From Bacteroidota bacterium (GTDB taxonomy: Bacteria; Bacteroidota; Bacteroidia; Bacteroidales; VadinHA17): a stretch of 5,075 nt of DNA. Numbering within the stretch: position 1 is the first letter of the stretch; every line of letters begins with the position of its first letter. The stretch spans positions 1-5,075 of the forward strand of contig SBFZ01000163.1 in assembly GCA_006227095.1 (NCBI GenBank), in the 5' to 3' direction. Shown piece after piece: positions 1 through 5,075 of this stretch. Below the pieces are notes generated by a model, which did no database searches, had not been told where the DNA came from, and saw nothing but the letters and a program-made list of their open reading frames with translations. A program made the translations under genes and the position numbers.

Positions 1-1
1 A

Positions 2-817
2 GGTTTTCCGCCGGATATTGAGGGGAAAGACACTGGTGTGTCCATTGACCAGCTAACAGTTTATGGCAGCGGAAAAAACGGAAAAAAGGTTTGCGGTCTG
101 GTAATGATCAGAGGCATCATGTACGCCTGGGTAAGGAATCTGAACCTGCCGGATACTCCAAAAGGGACGGGATCTGCCTTAATATACTCGGAAGATTATG
201 GTCAAACCTGGAAATGGGCCGGATGGAACTGGCCTGACATAGGGTATCCGGTATGGCTGAATGCCGGGAAAAACTACAGTGATGCACAGGATGAATACGC
301 CTACTTTATTGCCCCCGACGGGCCAGGTGCATACGCCGATTACCCTGATATGATCATGGGCAGGGTGAAGGTTTCTGAAATCCTTGACAGGAATTCCTAC
401 AAATTCTACCGTAAAACAGCTGAAAATGAGATCAGCTGGGACAGTTTCGAAAACAGGACACCTGTTTTCACAGACTCTGCAGGTTGCTTCAGGCCGAATC
501 TTGTATACAATCCCGGTTTAAGGAAATATTTGTTGTCAACATGTTCTCCTTATGGAGAATGGAAATGGTGGTCAAACAATAATGAAAACAGAACTGCACA
601 TCTGGGCATTTTTGAAGGTGACAATCCCTGGGGGCCTTGGAAAACAATTTACTATGAAAAGGATTGGGGAAAGCCTGAAAACCGGTTTGCCCCGAATATT
701 CCTTCAAAATGGATCAGTGAAGACGGAACCTCCTTTTACCTGCTGTATTCATGCATACCCAACGGTCCGTATCAGTTCAACATTCAGAAATGCACCATAA
801 GGAAAGATAATGACTAA
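2..817 (+). CDS. DUF4185-like beta-propeller protein, C-terminal part (5' end outside window)
   Basis: The reading frame is open from base 2, so the gene starts before the window; the GTG at 38 is best read as an internal valine. The visible 271 residues end at the TAA at 815-817. An Asp-box (SEDYGQTW, bases 188-211) marks a beta-propeller blade. The following stretch, with the pieces WLNAGKNYSDAQDEYAYF, APDGPGAY, MGRVKV, a CFRPNLVYNPGLRKYLL-like segment, NPWGPWKTIYY and a final KWISEDGTSFYLLYSC, resembles from memory the DUF4185/glycosidase-like five-bladed propellers found in Bacteroidota and Planctomycetota. Such proteins are often exported and encoded in glycan-degradation loci, but their reaction is generally uncharacterised. 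The signal peptide, if any, lies outside the window. The next gene on the same strand, 146 bases downstream, is also an Asp-box propeller. Tryptophan and tyrosine are abundant, as in carbohydrate-binding surfaces. Coding status is near certain; the family name is less so. Confidence 0.85.
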   Translation, partial: GFPPDIEGKDTGVSIDQLTVYGSGKNGKKVCGLVMIRGIMYAWVRNLNLPDTPKGTGSALIYSEDYGQTWKWAGWNWPDIGYPVWLNAGKNYSDAQDEYAYFIAPDGPGAYADYPDMIMGRVKVSEILDRNSYKFYRKTAENEISWDSFENRTPVFTDSAGCFRPNLVYNPGLRKYLLSTCSPYGEWKWWSNNNENRTAHLGIFEGDNPWGPWKTIYYEKDWGKPENRFAPNIPSKWISEDGTSFYLLYSCIPNGPYQFNIQKCTIRKDND

Positions 818-963
818 TCGCTTAACAATGCCGGGATAATTCAGAATCCAGTCCTGAAGATTCCTGTCAAAAACCAGTGGCAGGTTTAACCGGATCAGCA
901 AAAAAATTATAAAAGTATACCAGGAGAATTTGATTCAATTAGTAACCAGTTAACATTTAAATA

Positions 964-2112
964 ATGAAAAAGTCAACATTAATTCCATGCTTAATTCTGG
1001 CGGTGATACAGTGTCTGTCAGTTGAAGTGTCAAATGCTCAGAACACAGGAGATGTAAAGGATGTTGTAACCATAGATGTTCTGCCGCAGAACAGTATCTA
1101 CCACCGCATCTGGCAACCGTATATTGCCAGATGGGGCAAGGATCACTATGTGGCGGCCTATGGTCTCCAGCTCAGCGGGAAAACTGACATGGGAGACATG
1201 ATGTGCTCCATATCACGGGACGGAGGTAAAACCTGGTCGCCGCCGACGAAAATATTTGATCATCAGATTCCTGACGGAAGCCAGCGGTATGCCTATGCCA
1301 ACGCTGTTCTTTACCTTCCTGAAGGCCATAAAACACTCTGGTTTTTTGGAATGAAATGCCCTATAGCACAGAGGAACAGCGAGGAGAGCGAACTCGTAGC
1401 CGCCTATTCTTGTGACGGAGGGGTTTCCTGGACACCGGTTGATATCAACGTCAATCACCTGGGTCCGATCATAACCTGTGCTCACCCTGTTGCTGTAACA
1501 GAGAACGGGATCAGAAAATATCTGCTTGCAGGGCATCGCAATACGCTGCAAAAAGATCCCACCGGTGACAGGGAACAGTTTGTTTTGCAGAGCTATGACC
1601 TGATCAACTGGGAACTGGCCTCCTATATCCCAAGACCCGATGATGTCTGGGTTCACGAGGGAGTGATGGATGAAGGCGACAAGCCGGGTGAACTAAAGAT
1701 GGTAATGCGTACAGCCCAGTATTACAGTGAAAGGAAAGCTCTTCCTGTCCCCAGGGCTTACTCTTCAGTAAGCAGGGATAATGGGAGAACATGGTCTGTG
1801 GCTGTTGAGGAACCAGCTCTCTGGAATACGGCGTCAAAGGGTTTCTACGGCAAGGATTCCAAAGGAAGGCAGATATATGTTTATAATGATGACGAGAGAA
1901 GCGTCAGAAGGGGACTTTATTATGTTATTAAAGAACCCGGGAAGAACTGGTCAAAGCCCCGTCTTTTTTACTGGGATAAAAACTGTAACAGCTATCCTAC
2001 GCTTATTGAAAAGGAACCTGGAGTGTTTCTCTGCGTATGGGACAGCTCGGAGAACCTTGATACGAAACGGACCGTTATCAGGTTCGGAATACTTGATCTG
2101 AATCAGCTATAA
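964..2112 (+). CDS. Secreted sialidase-like (BNR/Asp-box) beta-propeller protein
   Basis: This is a complete 382-residue protein. Residues 1-25 form a signal peptide: KK, then a hydrophobic run from about residue 5 to 20, with likely cleavage after SNA (residues 23-25). It is therefore exported. Three Asp-boxes are visible: SRDGGKTW (84-91), SCDGGVSW (149-156) and SRDNGRTW (270-277). The segment MVMRT (246-250) and the C-terminal pattern SYPTLIEKEPGVFLCVWD (343-360) followed by TVIRFGIL (370-377) match the general layout of the BNR_2/sialidase superfamily. True GH33 sialidases have an FRIP-type arginine motif near the N-terminus; here the equivalent seems to be HRIW (47-50), and the usual Asp-x-Arg after the second strand is not evident (AYGLQ, 65-69). 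Activity on sialic acid is therefore doubtful, and another glycan or a non-catalytic role is possible. The ATG at 964 is chosen because it begins the signal peptide. The upstream sequence is A/T-rich without a Shine-Dalgarno, as is common in Bacteroidota. Confidence 0.88.
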   Translation: MKKSTLIPCLILAVIQCLSVEVSNAQNTGDVKDVVTIDVLPQNSIYHRIWQPYIARWGKDHYVAAYGLQLSGKTDMGDMMCSISRDGGKTWSPPTKIFDHQIPDGSQRYAYANAVLYLPEGHKTLWFFGMKCPIAQRNSEESELVAAYSCDGGVSWTPVDINVNHLGPIITCAHPVAVTENGIRKYLLAGHRNTLQKDPTGDREQFVLQSYDLINWELASYIPRPDDVWVHEGVMDEGDKPGELKMVMRTAQYYSERKALPVPRAYSSVSRDNGRTWSVAVEEPALWNTASKGFYGKDSKGRQIYVYNDDERSVRRGLYYVIKEPGKNWSKPRLFYWDKNCNSYPTLIEKEPGVFLCVWDSSENLDTKRTVIRFGILDLNQL

Positions 2113-2241
2113 CCAGTAAAACAATACCTGCATTCTTACCTGGACAGATTTTGTTTTGACATCTGATCTGAATTTCAGCAATACAGTTGACCAAAAGCTC
2201 CGGGCAAAACAGTGATTTATCAGCAAAAATGAATTTACAAA

Positions 2242-2246
2242 AAGGA
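2242..2246 (+). promoter_or_regulatory. Ribosome binding site of the RraA-like gene
   Basis: AAGGA lies eight bases before the ATG at 2255. It is the only Shine-Dalgarno-like site at a suitable distance among the three complete genes, and it supports this start codon. Bacteroidota often do without such sites, so it is suggestive only. Confidence 0.45.
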
Positions 2247-2254
2247 AACCCAGA

Positions 2255-2998
2255 ATGATTTCACATGCGGAATTACTTGAGCTGAAGCGCTGGAATACAC
2301 CCTCAGTTTATAACGGATGGGAGCAGATCACCTGTCATGATACCGGTTCTGAAGGTTTTAATCTCGAACCGGCCACTGATTTCATGCCATTTATGGGTTC
2401 AATGGTTGGTTATGCCGTAACCCTTGTAATAGAACCCGGGAACAGGGCTCATGTTACAGGCAATGAAGGCACAATAAAACAATACCGGGAATATGTGGCA
2501 TCGGTTCCCGGCCCGAAGATCGTTGTTGTGCAGGACCTTGACAAGCCGGTCATTTATGGATCCTTCTGGGGAGAGGTCAACAGTAATCTTCACCATGCCC
2601 TTGGGTGTGTGGGAACTATTACTGACGGCGGTATCCGGGATACCAGTGAAATGAATAATGCCGGCTTTAAGGCCCTCGCACGTGCTCTCTGTGTGGGTCA
2701 TGCCTGGAGCACCCCGGTTATGTGGAATTGCGAGGTTGAAGTGTTCGGAAGGAAAGTTCGTCCGGGTCAGTTGATACATGCCGATAAGCACGGATTTCTC
2801 GTAATACCTGACGAAGATCATGACAAATTGCTGGAAGCAACCCGTTTTATGGATTCGAACGAGTGTAAAACAATGATCTCGGCTGCCCGGAACAGTACCG
2901 GAAAAAGTACCGGTCAGATAATTGAAGAGTTTGAGAATGCAGTCGAAGATTTTAAAAAGGCAGCCCGATCAAAATTTGCAGGCAGGGGTGAATGGTAA
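2255..2998 (+). CDS. RraA family protein / HMG-aldolase-like enzyme
   Basis: This is a complete 247-residue protein with no signal peptide, so it is cytoplasmic. The core signature of the RraA/class II 4-hydroxy-4-methyl-2-oxoglutarate aldolase fold is present: GE at 106-107, then G117-x-x-G120-x-x-x-D124-G-G-x-R128-D129, followed by GQLIHADKHGFLVIP (171-185), the family's usual G-D-x-x-x-x-D-x-x-G-V-x-x-I-P strand-turn. In characterised HMG aldolases the Arg-Asp pair binds pyruvate and the divalent metal, and the enzymes retro-aldol cleave HMG/CHA or decarboxylate oxaloacetate. R128 and D129 are the equivalents here. The N-terminal NTPSVYNGWEQ (14-24) stands where many homologues have a T-A-x-V-S-D-A-L stretch. 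The C-terminus (about 187-247) is a charged, probably helical tail. The gene lies 142 bases after the sialidase-like gene on the same strand. A role in sugar-acid or 2-oxo-acid breakdown fits the context. RNase E inhibition, the origin of the RraA name, is unlikely to be its function. Confidence 0.9.
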   Translation: MISHAELLELKRWNTPSVYNGWEQITCHDTGSEGFNLEPATDFMPFMGSMVGYAVTLVIEPGNRAHVTGNEGTIKQYREYVASVPGPKIVVVQDLDKPVIYGSFWGEVNSNLHHALGCVGTITDGGIRDTSEMNNAGFKALARALCVGHAWSTPVMWNCEVEVFGRKVRPGQLIHADKHGFLVIPDEDHDKLLEATRFMDSNECKTMISAARNSTGKSTGQIIEEFENAVEDFKKAARSKFAGRGEW

Positions 2999-3013
2999 CC
3001 ACTCGTCGGTCAT

Positions 3014-3130
3014 TCATGGCCAGTGACTTTTGTAATCACCGAAATCTATGACCTGAGAGGGGTGCTGCTTTACCTCAGACACAAGTGGCAGGTATCTGGC
3101 CGGTTTCGGATTTTCAGCGAACCACTGTAC
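3014..3130 (-). other. Unexplained protein-like frame just after the sulfatase stop (possible frameshifted C-terminus)
   Basis: In a minus-strand frame shifted by +1 from the sulfatase, 38 sense codons run from 3130 to 3017 and end at a TGA at 3016-3014. The product contains WFAENPKPARYLPL and then VIDFGDYKSHWP. This is a balanced, protein-like composition with codons such as CTG, GGT, GAT and TTC that are common in the neighbouring genes. The frame overlaps the last codons of the sulfatase and fills nearly all of the convergent gap, leaving 15 bases before the end of the RraA-like gene. There is no ATG in it; the frame stays open only back to the stop at 3175-3173. It cannot easily be an independent gene. 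It could be a C-terminal extension of the sulfatase lost by a one-base insertion or sequencing error, a decayed remnant, or chance. I do not recognise the family. Confidence 0.35.
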
Positions 3131-4580
3131 TATCCTGCCTGCATGCCCGGACCCAGTTGAGCAGTTTGGTTTTCATGTCATTGAACAGTTCCGGCTGTTC
3201 CCCTGAGATATCAGTGGTTTCGCCTTCATCCAGTATGAGGTCGTAAAGCTGATAGGTTGCCCCGTCATCCATACTGATGATTTTGTATTGGCTGTCAACC
3301 ATGGCAAACTGTTCTTCTTCCTTCGTCTCCTGTTTCCGCAACGGAGAGGGCAGGGGCGACATAAAACCGATCGGCCCTCTCGTGTCACACTTCCCATCCA
3401 GCAGGGGAATAATGTTTTCCCCGTCAAGTGGCGGCTGATTCTCCATTGCCGTGTTTGTGGCAGCCAGCAACGTGGGGTAGAAGTCGCTTGTTGAAACAGG
3501 TATATCCACTGTAAGGGGTTCATTGTACCTTGCCGGCCATTCCATGATGGCCGGAACACGTATCCCTCCTTCATATAACTCAGACTTTTTGCCCCTGAGA
3601 GGTCCGGCCGAATTATGGTTATGTATGTATGAAGGGCCGTTGTCACTGCAGAACCAGAGAATAGTGTTCCTGGCAAGACCATTGTCTTGAAGATAAGAGC
3701 GCAGCCGTCCGATCTGATCATCCATCGCAGTGATTGCTCCGAACCAGTGTTGTTTCTCAATTGGCAGGTCAGGGTATAAATTTCTGTGTTCATTTCCCGC
3801 AACTACCGGTGTATGAGGAGTATGAAACCATATGACTGCCAGAAACGGAGTCTTTCTCCCGCTGTTTCTCCGTATGAAGTCAATGGCCCTGTCCATAATG
3901 ATTTCAGAATCATCACCTTCGAGCCACTCATCTACCACCTGTCCGGGCCCGGTCCAGTAGCGGTCAGTCCAGACAGCACCCCCTGTTCTCTGCCCCCTGG
4001 CAACAGGTTCAGTCTGTACCTGTCTGTATTCCTCAGTTCCGTATTTGCCTCCCACATGGTAATATGGATTGTAATTCGGTACCATCGATTCGGTCGAGAA
4101 ACATTCATCGAATCCGTTTTCCCAGGGTGGTGAATAAGGTGATGGCCCACCCGGAAATTCACCCTGTATCACAGTCCGGCTCAATCCTCCAAGGTGCCAT
4201 TTGCCAAAATGGCCTGTCTCATAACCTTTGCTCTTCAGTGCCTCTGCCAGGGTTATCTCATCTGCAGGCAGAGGCTCCCTTCCTGCCCATAATACTCCAT
4301 ACCTGAACGGGTGCCGTCCCGTCAGGCAACTGCCTCTTGTAGGCGAGCTGACGGGGGCCGCAGAATAGAAACGGTTGAAGCGAATGCCTTCTCGGGCCAT
4401 CATATCCAGGTTTGGGCTCTTTACAGTAGGGTTACCGTAGCAACCAAGATCACCGTAACCCAGGTCATCTGCCATGAGCAATATTATGTTCGGGAATTCA
4501 CCATCTTGTTTTGGCGCATCTGCGGTCTTATGACTGCATGAGACCGAAACCAGTAGCAGCAGGGATATTTTTTCTTTCAT
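3114..4580 (-). CDS. S1-family sulfatase, serine-type, putative lipoprotein
   Basis: This is a complete 488-residue member of the alkaline-phosphatase-like sulfatases, which hydrolyse sulfate esters. The metal-binding start ADDLGYGDLGCYG (37-49) supplies D38 and D39. The active-site signature is S78-S-P-T-R82-x-x-x-x-T87-G-R, in which S78 is the residue converted to formylglycine. GKWHL gives K127 and H129; FHTPH gives H253; SDNG gives D313 and N314; the GKKSELYEGGIRVP segment gives K332. All expected catalytic and metal ligands are therefore present. The internal RYWTGPGQVVDEWLEGDDS region (207-225) is, from memory, typical of a sulfatase subgroup frequent in Planctomycetota and Bacteroidota. 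The N-terminus MKEKISLLLLVSVSC has a short hydrophobic run ending at C15, which suggests a lipoprotein, although the lipobox is imperfect. Length is normal for the family, and the sequence ends in the usual W-x-x-x-C-R helix. The start lies 93 bases after the VCBS-repeat gene on the same strand. The likely substrate is a sulfated glycan, identity unknown. Confidence 0.96.
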   Translation of the reverse strand: MKEKISLLLLVSVSCSHKTADAPKQDGEFPNIILLMADDLGYGDLGCYGNPTVKSPNLDMMAREGIRFNRFYSAAPVSSPTRGSCLTGRHPFRYGVLWAGREPLPADEITLAEALKSKGYETGHFGKWHLGGLSRTVIQGEFPGGPSPYSPPWENGFDECFSTESMVPNYNPYYHVGGKYGTEEYRQVQTEPVARGQRTGGAVWTDRYWTGPGQVVDEWLEGDDSEIIMDRAIDFIRRNSGRKTPFLAVIWFHTPHTPVVAGNEHRNLYPDLPIEKQHWFGAITAMDDQIGRLRSYLQDNGLARNTILWFCSDNGPSYIHNHNSAGPLRGKKSELYEGGIRVPAIMEWPARYNEPLTVDIPVSTSDFYPTLLAATNTAMENQPPLDGENIIPLLDGKCDTRGPIGFMSPLPSPLRKQETKEEEQFAMVDSQYKIISMDDGATYQLYDLILDEGETTDISGEQPELFNDMKTKLLNWVRACRQDSTVVR

Positions 4581-4673
4581 TGAGAGATGGAATTTGTTTG
4601 TGTGTATTCATTGAAATCGTAACAGGATAAAGGTTCAGCATATGTCAGATAACCGTTAATTTCCATGCTTTCC

Positions 4674-5075
4674 TCAGTTCCATGACAGATCTTTCCGGTC
4701 ATAAAAACGTATCCGTCCATCCTGTTCTCCGACAAGCAGGTCTGGTCCGTCAGGCTGACCGTAATCCCATACCTCCGGTGAGCAGGCATGCTGACCCAGA
4801 TATATAACGTCACCTTTGAATCTGATCATTTCCGGTAAAGCAAAAACAGGGTTCCGGTTTGTTCCCTTATTCTTCAGAAAAAGTACGGCGGCTCCTTTAA
4901 GCCCTTCTGATTGTGGCAGCCCGGATACCGGATCAGGTACCGAACCATGTCTGGGTGTACCGACAAGGATATCTGTTTTGTTATCGAGATCCCAGTCTTC
5001 CAATACAATCTTTAACCGGCCCGTACCCCCGGCAGAGAGAAAATTGGCCCGGATAAATGCACCATCTTCAGTGCA
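4674..5075 (-). CDS. FG-GAP/VCBS-repeat protein, C-terminal part (5' end outside window)
   Basis: The frame is open from the right edge, so the gene begins beyond the window; the TTG at 5003-5001 is best read as an internal leucine. The 133 visible residues contain an acidic calcium-site-like loop D27-W-D29-L-D31-N-K-T-D35-I-L-V-G, typical of FG-GAP/VCBS beta-propeller repeats. A linker of the form FLKNKGTNRNPVFALPEM follows. A second, degenerate repeat, VWDYGQPDGPDLLVGEQDG (about 102-120), comes before the C-terminal end RIRFYDRKDLSW, which looks like a natural finish for these proteins. Related proteins are usually secreted and form propellers; some bind or cleave polysaccharides (for example rhamnogalacturonan lyases), but no catalytic residue can be judged from this fragment. 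It precedes the sulfatase on the same strand by 93 bases and may be co-transcribed with it. Confidence 0.85.
   Translation of the reverse strand, partial: CTEDGAFIRANFLSAGGTGRLKIVLEDWDLDNKTDILVGTPRHGSVPDPVSGLPQSEGLKGAAVLFLKNKGTNRNPVFALPEMIRFKGDVIYLGQHACSPEVWDYGQPDGPDLLVGEQDGRIRFYDRKDLSWN

Noticed and set aside
863..887. Small hairpin CCTGTC/GGCAGG with a ten-base loop followed by TTT, between the first two genes
   Set aside because: The stem is six pairs with one G-T wobble and only three T residues follow. This is too weak to call a terminator.
1213..1837. Minus-strand frames opposite the sialidase-like gene
   Set aside because: They are antisense shadows of a gene with a signal peptide and three Asp-boxes, and they show no domain features of their own.
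2113..2254. Possible Bacteroidota promoter (-33 TTTG / -7 TAnnTTTG) or hairpin CAGAT...ATCTG upstream of the RraA-like gene
   Set aside because: No -7 element with acceptable match and spacing was found, and the hairpin has only five pairs with a long loop.
2894..2913. Direct repeat AGTACCGG x2 near the end of the RraA-like gene
   Set aside because: It encodes a short repetitive NSTGKSTGQ stretch in a coding region and is only eight bases long; likely chance.
3173..3802. Long 209-codon minus-strand frame inside the sulfatase gene
   Set aside because: The sulfatase frame carries catalytic motifs across the whole region. The other frame is low in recognisable structure and is a shadow.
4577..4813. 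Minus-strand 78-codon frame ending in an ATGA overlap with the sulfatase start
   Set aside because: It overlaps the clearly coding VCBS-repeat frame over most of its length and has no recognisable protein features. The VCBS protein has a natural C-terminus, so no frameshift needs to be invoked.

Overview
The window looks like part of a carbohydrate-processing locus from a Bacteroidota-like bacterium, possibly an environmental or marine Bacteroidales/Marinilabiliales-type organism. Three things support this: moderate GC, A/T-rich start regions with mostly no Shine-Dalgarno sequence, and exported glycan-acting proteins, one of them a putative lipoprotein sulfatase with a serine-type active site. 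The assignment is an inference from style. No rRNA or other taxonomic marker is present.

Layout. Three genes run on the plus strand: (1) the C-terminal 271 codons of a DUF4185-like beta-propeller protein that enters from the left edge (2-817); (2) a complete secreted sialidase-like Asp-box protein (964-2112); (3) a complete cytoplasmic RraA/HMG-aldolase-like protein (2255-2998). Two genes run on the minus strand and converge on them: (4) a complete S1-type sulfatase with a short lipoprotein-like signal (4580-3114) and, upstream of it, (5) the C-terminal 133 codons of an FG-GAP/VCBS-repeat protein that enters from the right edge (5075-4674). No intergenic stretch exceeds about 150 bases. The gaps at 818-963, 2113-2254 and 4581-4673 hold no convincing promoter, terminator or RNA gene. 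The convergent gap 2999-3113 holds an unexplained coding-like frame.

How the genes may work together. The exported propeller proteins and the sulfatase would act on a glycan outside the cytoplasm, probably a sulfated one. The RraA-like protein would cleave or decarboxylate a 2-oxo acid in the cytoplasm, as might arise from sugar-acid breakdown. No SusC/SusD pair, transporter, regulator or sulfatase-maturating enzyme lies in the window, so the substrate cannot be named.

Main points for a second look: a stop-free, protein-like 38-codon frame directly after the sulfatase stop (possible frameshifted C-terminus); the serine in place of cysteine in the sulfatase active site; and the sialidase-like protein, whose N-terminal catalytic motif departs from true GH33 sialidases. 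I found no clearly new system, mobile element, CRISPR array or RNA gene.
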